Shown piece after piece: positions 1-10,700 of a stretch of 57,091 nucleotides of DNA. Origin of the DNA: Sandaracinaceae bacterium (GTDB lineage: Bacteria > Myxococcota_A > Polyangia > Polyangiales > Sandaracinaceae); contig JAVJQK010000124.1 of NCBI GenBank assembly GCA_040218145.1, positions 1 through 57,091 of the forward strand, written 5' to 3'. The position numbers and the translations under genes are program-made. The notes under the pieces were generated by a model that searched no databases, was not told the origin of the DNA, and saw only the letters and a list, made by a program, of their open reading frames with translations. The first letter of the stretch is position 1. Every line of letters begins with the position of its first letter.

Positions 1-51
1 CCGAAGGATCTCGGAGCGCGACGGCCCGGTTCTCGGTTCGGGGCGACGAGG

Positions 52-67
52 AAATGCTTCAGCATTT
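52..67. repeat. Short hairpin in the left-edge intergenic DNA
   Basis: AAATGC and GCATTT flank a TTCA loop, giving a 6-bp stem. No coding frame is convincing in the first 127 bases. It may be a fragment of a repeat or a terminator stem, but there is no T-run after it. Confidence 0.3.
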
Positions 68-127
68 TCGAGGAGACACGGGCCGAGAGACGGGTCGTCC
101 CGCCCGAGAGACGAGGAGCGAGGTTCT

Positions 128-697
128 TCAACGGACTGCTACCAGGGGAAGCAGCTGGTCGCAGGCTCGGAAGCGCACGGGGCGAAGACCGTCGAGGCTG
201 TCCAGGGAGATCCGGATCGGGTGGCTGGGGGACCGGGCCGCCTCGAAGGTCACGTCCGCGCGCTCCCCCTCGAGGCTCAGCGCTTCGCAGGCCGCCCCGC
301 GGGCCGGCGACACGCGCGCGTAGACGTGTCGCGCGTCGTTCGCGGGCGAGTAGAGCAGCTCCAGGTCTCGCGCGGCGTCGAGCGTGTAGCGGAGCGCTCG
401 GCTCCCGCGCGCCTCCCCGAGCCGAACCCGCGACCGCGAGCGCTGACGCCGCGCCACCGCCGCGCGCCGGTGTCGACTCCCCTCATCTCGGTCCGTCACG
501 CAGAGGTTGCCGGTGCAGACGTAGACGACCTGGTTCCCGCACCCCCGGACCCGGTACGTGTGCGCGCCGAGGTCGGTCATCTCCACGGAGCTCTGGGGAC
601 AGTTGAACTCCGCGGAGAAGCGGCTCAGCGGGGCGCGCGCGCCACACCCGAGGAGGGAGAGCGAGAGCGCGGCGAGGGGAAGGAAGGCGTGTTTCAT
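128..697 (-). CDS. Hypothetical lipoprotein
   Basis: This 189-aa protein begins with a typical lipoprotein signal: Met-Lys-His, a hydrophobic stretch of about 12 residues, then the lipobox LLGCG with the lipidated Cys near residue 18. The mature part carries a few more cysteines and an Arg-rich patch (residues about 75-95). No enzymatic motif is visible. It is probably attached to the inner or outer membrane on the periplasmic side. It is the last gene before the left edge on this strand, 36 bp downstream of glmM and in the same direction, so it may be co-transcribed with it. I do not recognise the family. Confidence 0.7.
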   Translation of the reverse strand: MKHAFLPLAALSLSLLGCGARAPLSRFSAEFNCPQSSVEMTDLGAHTYRVRGCGNQVVYVCTGNLCVTDRDEGSRHRRAAVARRQRSRSRVRLGEARGSRALRYTLDAARDLELLYSPANDARHVYARVSPARGAACEALSLEGERADVTFEAARSPSHPIRISLDSLDGLRPVRFRACDQLLPLVAVR

Positions 698-733
698 CGA
701 GGCAGCGAGTCTACCTCATGCGCGACCCGCAGG

Positions 734-2092
734 TCAGGCGAGCTCGGCGACGGCGGCGCTGGTGATGGAGTGGGCGAGCTCCTCGATCTCGCGCGGATCC
801 TCACCCTCGACCATGACGCGCAGCTTCGCCTCGGTGCCGCTCCAGCGCACGACGACCCGGCCGTTCTTGCCGAGCTTCTTCTCGACGCTCTTGACCGCCT
901 TGCTCGTCTTGGGCATCTCGGACAGCGGGCGGCGCTCCGAGAGCTTCGCGTTGACGAGGATCTGCGGCACCCGCTGCATGCACTCCGCGGCGAGCTCGCT
1001 CAGCGGGCGCTCCTCGCGGAGCACGATGCTCAGGAGCTGCAGCGCCGCGACGAGGCCGTCGCCGGTCGAGGCGTGGTCGAGGAAGATCATGTGGCCCGAC
1101 TGCTCGCCGCCGAAGTTGTAGCCCTTGCTCCGCATCGCCTCGACGACGTAGCGGTCGCCGACCGCGGTGCGGACGAGCTTGCCGCCCGCCTTCGACACCG
1201 CGCGCTCGAGGCCGAGGTTGCTCATCACGGTGGCGACGAGGGTCTTCTTGCGCAGCGTCCGCTGGTTGAGCATGCGGGTCGCGCAGAGCGCCATGACCAC
1301 GTCCCCGTCGACTTTCTCGCCCTTCTCGTCGATGACGATCACGCGGTCCGCGTCCCCGTCGAGCGCGATGCCGAGGTCGGCCTTCTTCTTCAGGACCTCG
1401 CGCGCGCACGCCTGCGGGTGCACGGCGCCGACCTTCTTGTTGATGTTGCGACCGTCGGGGCGGACGCCGATGGTCGCGACCTCCGCGCCGAGCTCGTAGA
1501 AGACGGCGGGGGCGACCTTGTAGGCGGCGCCGTGGGCGGCGTCGACGACGATGCGGAGGCCCTCGAGCGTCAGCTGGCTGGGGAAGCTCTGCTTGACGAA
1601 CGCGACGTAGCGGCCGGGCGCGTCGTCGAGGCGCACCGCCGTGCCGACCCTCCGGCCCGTGGGGCGTTTCTGGTCGATCTCGCTCGACTCGATGAGCCGC
1701 TCGAGCTCCTCCTCCTTCGCGTCGGGCAGCTTGAAGCCGTCGCCCCCGAAGATCTTGATGCCGTTGTCTTCGTACGGGTTGTGGCTCGCGCTGATCACGA
1801 TGCCCGCGTCGGCGCGCATGCTCGTCGTCAGGTGCGCGATGGCGGGCGTGGGCAGCGGCCCCGAGAGCATCACGCGGCCCCCCTGGCTGCAGACGCCGGC
1901 GCTGAGCGCCTGCTCGAAGAGGTAGCCGCTCTGCCGGGTGTCCTTACCGATCACCACGCGCGGTTGATGCGAGTTCAGGCGGCGAAGCTGGTAGGTGACC
2001 GCCGCGCCTATGCGGAACGCGATCTCGGGGGTCATGTTCCCCTCGTTCGCCAACCCGCGGATTCCGTCCGTGCCGAAGAGCTTCCTGGCCAT
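734..2092 (-). CDS. glmM: Phosphoglucosamine mutase
   Basis: GlmM converts glucosamine-6-phosphate to glucosamine-1-phosphate, the step before GlmU in UDP-GlcNAc synthesis for peptidoglycan and LPS. The 452-aa protein has the normal family length and order. It begins MARKLFGTDGIRG. The phosphoserine loop SASHNPYEDNG places the active Ser near residue 103. The metal-binding loop is DGDADR, the sugar-binding motif GGEQSG, and the C-terminal phosphate-binding loop RWSGTEAK. The ATG before ARKLFGTDG is chosen over an in-frame upstream start because family members begin at this motif. All key residues look intact. Confidence 0.97.
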   Translation of the reverse strand: MARKLFGTDGIRGLANEGNMTPEIAFRIGAAVTYQLRRLNSHQPRVVIGKDTRQSGYLFEQALSAGVCSQGGRVMLSGPLPTPAIAHLTTSMRADAGIVISASHNPYEDNGIKIFGGDGFKLPDAKEEELERLIESSEIDQKRPTGRRVGTAVRLDDAPGRYVAFVKQSFPSQLTLEGLRIVVDAAHGAAYKVAPAVFYELGAEVATIGVRPDGRNINKKVGAVHPQACAREVLKKKADLGIALDGDADRVIVIDEKGEKVDGDVVMALCATRMLNQRTLRKKTLVATVMSNLGLERAVSKAGGKLVRTAVGDRYVVEAMRSKGYNFGGEQSGHMIFLDHASTGDGLVAALQLLSIVLREERPLSELAAECMQRVPQILVNAKLSERRPLSEMPKTSKAVKSVEKKLGKNGRVVVRWSGTEAKLRVMVEGEDPREIEELAHSITSAAVAELA

Positions 2093-2157
2093 CGCAGGCG
2101 TGCTACCCGAACGCGCATCGCTCGGCAACTCGCTCCCTCACGGTGTACGGTCCGCGG

Positions 2158-2520
2158 ATGCGCGCCTGGCTGCTGTGTCTCGCCTCCCTCGTCGTCGCCT
2201 GTGGTCAGGATTGCCCCACCGAGCGGTCGCGCAGCTACGGCGACGAGACCTACTGCGGCGAGCCGTGCGCCGCGTGCGCCGACTGCGAGGAGGGCTTCAG
2301 CTGTCAGCTCCGCGCCGGGCGCGGGGTGTGCGTCGACGAGGCCTTCTTGCGGGACCGCGGTGTCAGTACGGTTTGCGAAGACCCTTGCCCGTCGGGCGAA
2401 GCCCGGTACCAGGGGGAGTGCGCGCGGATCTGCAACGTCGACGGCGAGTGCGACCACTGCTGCATCGAGCCCGCGGAGCTCGAGTTCTTCATCTGCGCCC
2501 CGAGCCCGGACTCCTGCTGA
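2158..2520 (+). CDS. Cysteine-rich lipoprotein
   Basis: A 120-aa protein starting MRAWLLC with a lipobox ending VVACG, so it is exported and lipidated. The mature part has about 18 cysteines in CxxC and CxxxC spacings (for example GEPCAACADC and DGECDHCC), which implies a compact disulphide-bonded domain. Such small Cys-rich secreted proteins are common in Sandaracinaceae-like genomes, but no specific function is known to me. The ATG at the lipoprotein signal is preferred to a GTG 15 bp upstream. It is divergent from glmM and convergent with the next lipoprotein gene, with 3 bp between their stops. Confidence 0.65.
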   Translation: MRAWLLCLASLVVACGQDCPTERSRSYGDETYCGEPCAACADCEEGFSCQLRAGRGVCVDEAFLRDRGVSTVCEDPCPSGEARYQGECARICNVDGECDHCCIEPAELEFFICAPSPDSC

Positions 2521-2523
2521 CGC

Positions 2524-3015
2524 TCAGTCGCGGCAGTAGGCGGTGAACTCGGCGACGCCCAGCACGGGCTCGGGCCAGGCCGCGACGAATCGGTCGGCGT
2601 CCTCGCGGGAGCCGAACGCGACCGACGCGGCGATGTGCGAGGGAGGGAGGCCGAGGGCCTGAGCCGCGCCGTCGTCGCAGCCGAGGTCCCCCGAGCCGCC
2701 GCCCTCGATCCCGCGCGCCCGGAGCCGCTCGAGCGCGCCGGTGACGGCGGGATCACGGCCATCCGGCGCCGCGGCCAGGTAGACGCCCCACGCGGTCGCT
2801 CCGTGCACGGGCTGGACGGGGGTGGGCAGCGGCGCGGCAGGATCGGGCGCGGTCTCGTCGGGCGCGGTCTCGTCTGGCGCGCTCGCTTCTGGCGCGCTCG
2901 CTTCTGGCGCGGTCTCGTCTGGCGCGGTCTCGACCGCGGCGCGCGCGGGCTCGCTCGGGTCCGAGGATCCGCACGCGAGGCAGAGGACGAGGGCGGCGAG
3001 CGGGGCGGTCTTCAT
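2524..3015 (-). CDS. Lipoprotein with pentapeptide linker repeats
   Basis: A 163-aa protein with signal MKTAPLAALVLCLACG; the Cys is the lipidation site. Residues about 27-60 form a low-complexity Ala/Pro/Glu/Asp linker of five-residue units (TAPDE, SAPEA). This probably extends the C-terminal domain away from the membrane. The globular part (about 70-163) ends in a short two-cysteine domain with ALGLPPSHIAASVAFGS and no recognisable catalytic motif. It lies 38 bp downstream of the tamB-like gene on the same strand and may be the last gene of that operon, which would suggest an envelope role. The function is unknown. Confidence 0.6.
   Translation of the reverse strand: MKTAPLAALVLCLACGSSDPSEPARAAVETAPDETAPEASAPEASAPDETAPDETAPDPAAPLPTPVQPVHGATAWGVYLAAAPDGRDPAVTGALERLRARGIEGGGSGDLGCDDGAAQALGLPPSHIAASVAFGSREDADRFVAAWPEPVLGVAEFTAYCRD
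2846..2935 (-). repeat. 15-bp tandem repeat, six units, inside a lipoprotein gene
   Basis: Six in-frame 15-bp units of the form GGCGCGGTCTCGTCT, or the variant GGCGCGCTCGCTTCT, encode the pentapeptide linker. The period is a multiple of three, so copy-number change would lengthen or shorten the linker without a frameshift. Confidence 0.85.
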
Positions 3016-3053
3016 CGCGCAGAGGCTACCGCAGATCTCGACGCGCCATCGCC

Positions 3054-6000
3054 TCACGGCTCCCAGAGCACGTCGAGGGAGCCGTTGTCGACGGGGACGT
3101 AGCTGCCGCGGAGGATGAAGCTCTCGGGGAGGGTGAGCTCGACGTTCACGCCGCCGCCGACGCCGCCCGAGCCGCTCGAGGAGCCGGCCGCGTTGGTGCC
3201 GTCCGCGGCCGCGCTGAGGAAGCCCTCGATGTACATGCCCGTGACGAAGTCGCGCAGGAAGTCCGGGATGAGCTCGTTGGCGTTGAAGCCCGCGCGGATG
3301 CGCGTGCCGCCGAGGCCCTGGGATTCGATCGCGAGCACCGGGATCACGTCGCCGAACTCCTGACGCAGGCCCAGGGTGAGGATGCCGGCGGTCAGGCCCG
3401 CGAGGAAGCTCGCGGCCTCCTGGCTCGCGTCCAGCTCCGACGTGCCGCCCTGCTGCCGGCCGCCGCTGACGAGGAGCGCGATGACCTCGGCCCGGTCCCC
3501 GCCGTCGCTCGACTCGAAGCGCACCTGCGGATCCGTCAGCGTGCCGGTGACGTGCACGGTCACCGTCGTGCTGCGCCCGGGCACCTCGTAGATGGCGGTG
3601 ATGTTCACGCGCGGGTTGAGGTCCGCCTCGCCCCCGAAGCTCAGCGTGCCTCCGTCCTGCAGCTCGAAGCGCTTGCCGAAGATCTCGAACGTGCCGCGCT
3701 GGAGCGTCGCGACGCCGCTCACGCGGAGCTCCGGGTCGCGATAGATGGCCTCGAGCTCGGCGCGCACCTCCGCCGTGAAGTCGTCGCGGCGGATCCAGAA
3801 CGGGTCGCTCGCGTCGATGGTGACGTCGAGTGTGTAGCTCTCTCGCGCCGCGATGGCGCCGCCCACCGGGCGCTCGCCGCCCACGACCAGCACCTCGTGG
3901 TGGGGCTCGAGCGACTGCAGGCTCCCCGCCTGCTGCGCCGGCAGCCGGACGGTGAAGCCGCGGGTGCGGATCCGGGTCTCCGTGCGCTCGTCGGTGATCT
4001 GCCCGCCGATCAGCGCGCTGCCGCTCAGCCACGCGAGCACCATGCCCTCCTGGCGGATGGGGAAGCGGTCGGTCGCCACGGAGAGGTCGACCTCGCGCGG
4101 CACCAGCCCCTCGAAGCCGATCCGCCCGCTCGCCACCGCGCGCCCGCCCGAGTCGAAGGCGCGGAGCGGTTGGTCCGCGGGGAAGAGCGCCTCGTCCCCG
4201 TGCAGCTCCACGCGGCCGGAGATGTCGTGCAGGTGCTGCCCCAGGCCCTCGATCTGCAGGTGCCCATCGCTGATGTCGAGCGCGCCGCTCAGCCGCAGGT
4301 TCTCCCACGGGCCGATCACCTCCACGTTGCCGTCCATGCGCGCGTCCCCCGAGACGATGCCCGGGATGAACGTCAGCGCCGGCTCCATGCGGACCGACTC
4401 GAAGTCGCTCCAGCTGACGATCTCGCCGCCCTCCACGTAGGCCGGCAGGAGCTGCCCCGCCGCCCAGCGCACGGGCACGCGCAGCCGGCTGACCATCTCG
4501 TTCGCGGCCGCGGAGTCGACCTCTCGGCAGCGCGCGCCCTCCGTGCCCGGCTCGCCCGCCAGCCCGAGGATCGTGCAGGCGGTGACCGCGTCTCGCTCCG
4601 GGGTGCTGCCCACCCGCACGTGCACGCGATAGTCGGTGCTGAGCCGCGCCTGCCCGCGCTCGCCCCCCACCTCCCAGATCCGCAGGTGTGGGAGGTCGAC
4701 GACCGCGCCGACCACCGGGGTGTCGGTCAAGAGATCCTTCGCGGTCACCGACGCCTGGATGGGACCGGAGCCGAAGCCGCACAGCCACGGGACCTGCTGG
4801 AACGTCACGCCGCGCACGCTCGCGGTCAGCTCGGTCGAGGGGAACTCCGGCACCTCCCCGCGCTGCACCCACTGGTCGAGCGGCAGGACCGCGATGGCCG
4901 TCGCGTCGATCGCGGGCCGGGTCCCCCCGAAGAAGCCGTAGATCCGCGCCTCCGCGATCTCGCCGTCGAGCGTGCCGCGCACGGTGGTCAGGGGCCGGAG
5001 CTCCGCCGCGCAGGGATCGTCGGTCGCCGCCTCCACGTAACGCCCCACCGCGGCGAAGTCCGCGTGCGGCCCGTCGGGGCCACCCGACGCGGTCAGGCTG
5101 AGCGACGCGCTGAGGCCCGGCGGGACGTAGTCGCGGAGTGGGCGTGGGTAGGCGTCGAGGCGGCGCCGCGGGACGCGCACGGATGCGCTCCACTCCGCCG
5201 CCGAGAGCTGGGCCCAGAACTGCTGGAAGCTGCTGGGGACGTCGTCGATGGCGAAGGGCAGGGAGGCCTCGGCCTCGAGCAGCTCCCCTTGCGTGTCCGC
5301 GACCCAGAGGTGGCGCACCCGGACGCGGTCCGCGCCATAGCTCAGCCGCACCTTGCCGCGGAGCGGATCCCAGCCGGGCAAGCCGATGCGATCCAGGACG
5401 ACCACCGCGTCGCGCAGGCCCGGCGTGCGCGCGCTCCCCTCGAGCTCGATGGTCGTGGTGATCCGCCCGAGCACCGGGATCTCCTCGAGCACGCCGAGCC
5501 GCGCGAGGAGGCGGAGGTCCAGGTTGCCCGCCTCGACGCGGAGCCCGTCCAGCGTCGCCTCGTCGAGCAGGCGCGAGGGGTCGCGGAGCGCGCGCTCGGT
5601 GACCTCGATCGGCCCCTCGAGCCCGATGGAGCCCTGGTCTCCCAGATCGAGCCGCACGTTGGTGTCGAGCGTCGTGTCCTCGAGCGAGAGCTGCACCGTG
5701 CCATTGATCTCGTCGACGTTGCGGAACGAGCCGTCGCGGATCCGCGCGGTCAGCTCTCCTTGCGGACGTCGGTCGATGTCGCCGCGGATCTGAGCTCTCC
5801 CGTCGACGCGCCCGCCGAGCCCCTCGAGCGCCTCCGGGGCGAGCGGCGCGATCTGGGCGAGGTCGACGTTCAGCAGCTGGATGTCGATGTCGTCGTCGCC
5901 GTTGAAGCGGTACGTCCCGCTCGCCACGACGCGCTCGTCCGCGCGCTCGAGCACCAGCGGATCGACCGTCACCGACTGCCCCGGGCGGAAGCGCAGGCTC

Positions 6001-7694
6001 ACCCGCCCACGCATCGGCGCGCCGTCTCCGAGGTCGATGGCGAGGGTCGGCGCGTCCAGGGTCAGCCCGCCCGCGGTGGACGTCGCGCGGCCCTGCACGA
6101 GCACCAGCGTGCCGGCCTGGGCGTCGGCGGCGCGCGCGCTCACCTCGTAGCCGCCCGCTCCGCCGTGGATCGAGACCTCGGCGTCGCCGAGGGAGACCTC
6201 CCCGATGCGCAGCCCGCTCGCGGTCCCCTCTGCGTGGATGACGGGCGCCGGCCCGCTCCCGGGCGCGAACTGGCCGCTGACGTCGAGCGTCTCCGCCCTC
6301 ACGTTCCCGTAGCGCGCGCCCCGGAGCCGCAGCCGGCCGTCGAAGCGCAGGTTCTCGAAGCCCGGGTCGGCGCGCACGTCGAGCACCGCGAAGGCGGAGC
6401 CGCGCGCGTCGGGGGCGAGCCGCCGCAGGTTGGGCTCGTCCTGGAGGTTCGCGATCCGCGCCGTGACGTGCACGTCCACGCGCCCGTCGAAGCCGATCTC
6501 GCCGTTGATGTCGGCGCCGCCGTCGACGAGGTCGGCGTGCAGGCGCGTCAGCGCGAGCTGGTCCTCCTGGAGGAGCCCGTCGAGGGTGAAGGCGGGGATC
6601 TGGTAGCCCTCGATCGTCAGCGGCCGCACCTCGGCGTGCACGCGCTGCACCCGCTCGCCCGAGTCGGGCGGATCCTCGGGCTCGATCTCCAGCCGCACCC
6701 GCCCGCCGATGTCGAGGGCGGGCGCTCCGTCGACCAGCTCGGAGAGCGCCAGCTCACCGTCCGTCCAGGCCTCGAGGACCAGGGAGCCCTCGCTCGGCAG
6801 CTGCCCGTGCACGTAGAAGTGGCCGGGCTCGCCGCGCAGCTCCGCCCGCAGCTCGAGGTCATCGGTCGGACCCCAGAGGCGGGCGTGCCCGTGATAGGTG
6901 CCCCGCAGCGAGTCGAGCCCGGGCGCCACCTCCATCTCCGCCAGCGTGGCCATCTCGACCGGCTCGGCCGACGCCGTCAGGTCCATCACCGGCGGCGCCT
7001 CGTCGTCGGGGCGCACCAGCTCGATGCGGGCGCGGACGCGGGTCCCGTCGCGGCGCGCGCGGGCGAAGAAGTCGAGCCCCTCCGCCATGTCCGAGTCGAA
7101 ATGACCGACGATGCGCTCGATCTCCGTCACGCCGGGGTAGGGCCCCGTCATGAGCGCGTTGCCGTCGTGCACGATGAACCGCACGTCGCTCTGCGCCTCG
7201 ACGCGGCCCGCGATGGCCACCTGCTCGAAGCGCATGCCCTCGTAGCCGGGCGCGTCGCCCTGGACGAGGATGTTCTGAAGCTCGACCCCGTCGACGACGA
7301 CGAGGGGCGGCGTGCCGCTGCTGGGAGAGGTGTCGACGGGCAGGAAGGCGTCGACCAGGGACACGGTGTCCTCGTCCTCGCCCGAGACGTAGAGCGTGAC
7401 CACGCCGTCCCGGGCCCGCGCGCGATCGATCCGGATCACCCCGTCGAAGAGGGCCGCGAAGTCCGGCCACGCCGCGACGCGGCCGACGCGGATCACCTCA
7501 CGGCCGTCGGGATCGCGCACCACCACGTCGCGCGCGACGAGCTTCGCCCAGCTCACGTTCTGCAGCTCGCCGATCTCGAGCTCGCCCTCGATCGTCCGGT
7601 TCAGCAGCGAGGTGAGCGCGTCGACCGCGACCACCCCGGCCAGCGGCAGCTGCAGGTGATAGGCGAGGCTCGCCAGCAGCGCGAGCAGCCCCAC
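3054..7694 (-). CDS. tamB: TamB-like translocation and assembly module protein
   Basis: A 1546-aa inner-membrane-anchored periplasmic protein. Residues 1-20 form a transmembrane helix (GLLALLASLAYHLQLPL). A very long stretch of AsmA/TamB-type beta repeats follows, and the C-terminal DUF490/TamB domain has the recognisable run YRDPELRVSGVATLQRG, then TDPQVRFESSDGG and a final Gly/Ser-rich tail ending in SLDVLWEP. TamB proteins form a hydrophobic groove between the membranes and work with TamA in outer-membrane protein or lipid transport. The omp85 gene ends 44 bp upstream on the same strand, the classic tamA-tamB order. The start is uncertain: GTG at 7694 gives a good membrane anchor, but the open frame continues upstream without an ATG. 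Confidence 0.9.
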   Translation of the reverse strand: MGLLALLASLAYHLQLPLAGVVAVDALTSLLNRTIEGELEIGELQNVSWAKLVARDVVVRDPDGREVIRVGRVAAWPDFAALFDGVIRIDRARARDGVVTLYVSGEDEDTVSLVDAFLPVDTSPSSGTPPLVVVDGVELQNILVQGDAPGYEGMRFEQVAIAGRVEAQSDVRFIVHDGNALMTGPYPGVTEIERIVGHFDSDMAEGLDFFARARRDGTRVRARIELVRPDDEAPPVMDLTASAEPVEMATLAEMEVAPGLDSLRGTYHGHARLWGPTDDLELRAELRGEPGHFYVHGQLPSEGSLVLEAWTDGELALSELVDGAPALDIGGRVRLEIEPEDPPDSGERVQRVHAEVRPLTIEGYQIPAFTLDGLLQEDQLALTRLHADLVDGGADINGEIGFDGRVDVHVTARIANLQDEPNLRRLAPDARGSAFAVLDVRADPGFENLRFDGRLRLRGARYGNVRAETLDVSGQFAPGSGPAPVIHAEGTASGLRIGEVSLGDAEVSIHGGAGGYEVSARAADAQAGTLVLVQGRATSTAGGLTLDAPTLAIDLGDGAPMRGRVSLRFRPGQSVTVDPLVLERADERVVASGTYRFNGDDDIDIQLLNVDLAQIAPLAPEALEGLGGRVDGRAQIRGDIDRRPQGELTARIRDGSFRNVDEINGTVQLSLEDTTLDTNVRLDLGDQGSIGLEGPIEVTERALRDPSRLLDEATLDGLRVEAGNLDLRLLARLGVLEEIPVLGRITTTIELEGSARTPGLRDAVVVLDRIGLPGWDPLRGKVRLSYGADRVRVRHLWVADTQGELLEAEASLPFAIDDVPSSFQQFWAQLSAAEWSASVRVPRRRLDAYPRPLRDYVPPGLSASLSLTASGGPDGPHADFAAVGRYVEAATDDPCAAELRPLTTVRGTLDGEIAEARIYGFFGGTRPAIDATAIAVLPLDQWVQRGEVPEFPSTELTASVRGVTFQQVPWLCGFGSGPIQASVTAKDLLTDTPVVGAVVDLPHLRIWEVGGERGQARLSTDYRVHVRVGSTPERDAVTACTILGLAGEPGTEGARCREVDSAAANEMVSRLRVPVRWAAGQLLPAYVEGGEIVSWSDFESVRMEPALTFIPGIVSGDARMDGNVEVIGPWENLRLSGALDISDGHLQIEGLGQHLHDISGRVELHGDEALFPADQPLRAFDSGGRAVASGRIGFEGLVPREVDLSVATDRFPIRQEGMVLAWLSGSALIGGQITDERTETRIRTRGFTVRLPAQQAGSLQSLEPHHEVLVVGGERPVGGAIAARESYTLDVTIDASDPFWIRRDDFTAEVRAELEAIYRDPELRVSGVATLQRGTFEIFGKRFELQDGGTLSFGGEADLNPRVNITAIYEVPGRSTTVTVHVTGTLTDPQVRFESSDGGDRAEVIALLVSGGRQQGGTSELDASQEAASFLAGLTAGILTLGLRQEFGDVIPVLAIESQGLGGTRIRAGFNANELIPDFLRDFVTGMYIEGFLSAAADGTNAAGSSSGSGGVGGGVNVELTLPESFILRGSYVPVDNGSLDVLWEP

Positions 7695-7738
7695 CAGCGT
7701 CCACCCGACGGTGGCCCCCGCGCGTTTCGCCGCGCGCT

Positions 7739-10700
7739 TCAGAACGCCTCGCCGATGGTGATGTGAACGGCGGCCGGGAACTCACGGGTGAACAGGTAGT
7801 TGCGCGGGTTGCACTCGTTGGCGGAGTCCGCGGTGCACGTCGGCGGCAGGGAGCTGTCGCCGCCGAAGCTCCGCAGCTCGGGCGGGGCCCACGCCAGGTC
7901 CAGCCGCAGGGGGCCGACGATGGTGCGGTAGCGGATCCCGAGCCCGACCGAGACCTGCGGGTGGTCGAAGCGGAAGGGCGCGTCGCTGCTGGTCGAGCCG
8001 AGCGGTGGCCGCGAGACGTCGCCCGCGTCCCCGAAGAGCACGACGCCGAAGGCGGCCGTGATCGGCACACGCAGCTCGAGCGACGCCTCCCAGCTCCGTG
8101 TGCCGCCGGAGATGCGCACGGGGCGTTGCTGGATGTCCAGCCCGCGCTCGAGATCGGCCCGTGAGCGCGGCGTGTTGACATAGCGCTGCACCGCGTCGCC
8201 GAGGAGGCCGGGCAGGTAGCCGCGGTTGCTCGAGGCGCCGCCGCCCCGGAGGTGGAGCAGGGTCGGGCCGAGCACGTTGAGCTGGTAGACGTTGTCGGCG
8301 AGCAGGCTCTGGTCGTAGCTGATGACGTGCATCACGCCGATCTCGAAGCGGCCCGCGAGCACGACGTCGCCGATCGGCACGTACCCTCGGGCTTCGGCGT
8401 TGACGGCGATCATGTCCCACGAGCTCAGCGGCTGGACGCTCTGCTGCGACGTGACGGCGAAGTAGGCCCCGGCGCGCGGGTTGCGCGGGTCGTCCCGCAG
8501 ATCGAGGCGCACCACCTCCTCGAGCCAGAGCGAGCCGGTCTCGGGCAGCCGCTGGGTCGGGTCGATCGGCTGCACGTCAGTGGGGAAGAACCAGTTCCCG
8601 TGGATGAAGGCCGCCGTGTAGAGGCGCCCGTCGAGCCAGGTGCGCTCCGGCCCGAGCACTCCGTCGAGCTCCGAGCGGAAGAAGCCCGTGAAGGGCATCG
8701 GGCCGAGGTCCTCGCGGAGCTGGAACAGGAGATTGGTGCGCGGCTCCAGGAACGCGGGCCACCGGAAGCTCGTCACGGCCTGGATACCGAAGGGCGGGTT
8801 CTGCGCCGGCGTGAAGTTGAAGACCGGCATCTCGAAGATGAGGCGCGGCCGCAGCTCGAAGCGCCAGCGGATGAGTCGGTCGAAGAGGTTGCGGTGCTCG
8901 AGCGTGGCGCTGAGGTGGATGTCCCACTGGGCCGCGTCCTGCTGCCCGGCGAAGTTCGTCGCCGTGCCGAAGGTGATGGCCTGACCCGCCTGGAAGCCGC
9001 CGCCGAAGCCGTATCGGAAGGCGCGACCCGGCGCGACGCGGATCTCGATGTCGACCGGCTCGTGCCCCTCCTCGACCTGCGCCGGGCCGTCCTGGCAGAA
9101 GCGGTCCGTGTCTCCGATCTGGACGTCCACGTCTTCGGCGTCGACCACGGGCGGCTCGCTGGAGGCGTCGTCGCCCGCGCCCTCGACCTCCTCGTTCTCC
9201 TCTCGATCCTCGGGGCGAATCTCGACGCTGCTGAACGCGCCGAGGGCATAGAGCGCGCGCTGCGACTCCTCGAGGGCGGCGAGGCTGAAGGTCTCTCCAG
9301 GGGCGAGGTCGGCGACCGCGAGCAGCGTGTCGGGCGGGAGGTTGTCGTAGCCGGTCACGCAGACCCGGCCGACCACGTTGGGCAGGTCCGCGTCGACGAT
9401 GAAGACGATGTAGGCCTCGCGGCGGCCCCGGTTGAGCTTGACCTCACCGTCGACCCGCGCGTGCGCGTACCCGGCGTCGGCGAGCACGCGGAGCATGTCT
9501 CGCTTGGTCAGCTCGTAGAGCGCCTCGTCGAAGCGGTCGTCGCGGCTGAAACGCAGCTGGGCGCGCAGCTGCTCGCGCATGCCTTCGGGGAGCACGTCGA
9601 TCCCCCGGATCGACATGCGGGCGATGCGGACCGGCTCACCCTCCTCGACCGTCACGCTGACGTCGACGGTGCAGTCGCTCTCGTCGCCCGCGCCGCAGCC
9701 CTCGACGTCGCGATCGGTGCCCGTCGCCGCCGGGGGATCGACCTCGGTGTCGACCACGCGCGCGTCGAGGTAGCCCCGCGCCCGGTACCAGCGCTCGATG
9801 CGCTCGAGGTCTCGCTCGAACACGCTCTCGTCGTAGAGCGGCCACTCGGTCCAGGGCCAGTGCCAGAAGTCGACGATGAGGTGGCTGCCGTCGAACGGCG
9901 GCTCGCCGCACGAGGGCGCGCCGCGCAGACCGATGTCGACGTTGAAGGTCGACCGGTCGCGGGTCCCGAGGCAGGCCGCGATCGCCTCCGCGTCCATCTG
10001 CTCGGCGCCGTGGATGGTGAGGTTCTCGACGCCGTAGCGGCCGTCCTCGATCTCGGCCGGGGTGGCCGCGGCGCCGATGGAGAGGAAGGCGCCCCAGTGG
10101 CCCAGCTCCGCGAACCCGAAGCCGAGGTTGGGGTCGAGGGCCACGTTCAAGCGCGCCTCGCCGAAGAGCTCCACCGAGTCGGCGATCATGCCGGTGACGC
10201 GGAAGAAGCCCTCGGCCGAGGTCTGGAAGGTCTCGGTCGCGAGGGTCGGGCTGAAGATCGCGCGCAGGCGAACGCCGCCGAAGAAGTTGTCGGCGCGGAG
10301 CCCCGCCGCGATGGCCGCCTCCACCACCACGTCCACCGGGTCGATGGCGTCGGCGTCTTCGTTGTCCTCCGGCGGGATGAGCCCGACGTCGTCGTCGATC
10401 GCGACGAGGACGCCGGGGCGCACCGATCCCTCGAAGTAGAGGGGCTCGGTGGGGACCCACTCGAGGCTCAGCTCGGGCACGAGGCCGACGCGCTCGGAGG
10501 CCCAGAGCCAGATCTCGCTCAGCCCACGGCTCGCCGCGGCGAAGTAGGCGGCGTTCCGGTCCCCGTCGCGGTCCGCGACCAGCGGGACGGCGACGCCGCC
10601 GCCCACCCGGAGGCGAAACGTCTCCTCGCCGGCCACGTAGAGGACCGAGAGCATGGGGTTGCCCGAGGTCCAGGCCTCGCTCTGGCCGAAGACCTCCGCG

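Noticed and set aside
3552-7766. Open frame of 1404 codons antisense to the tamB-like gene
   Set aside because: Composition is Arg/Ala/Leu/His-rich with no domain. It is a GC-rich shadow of the real gene on the other strand.
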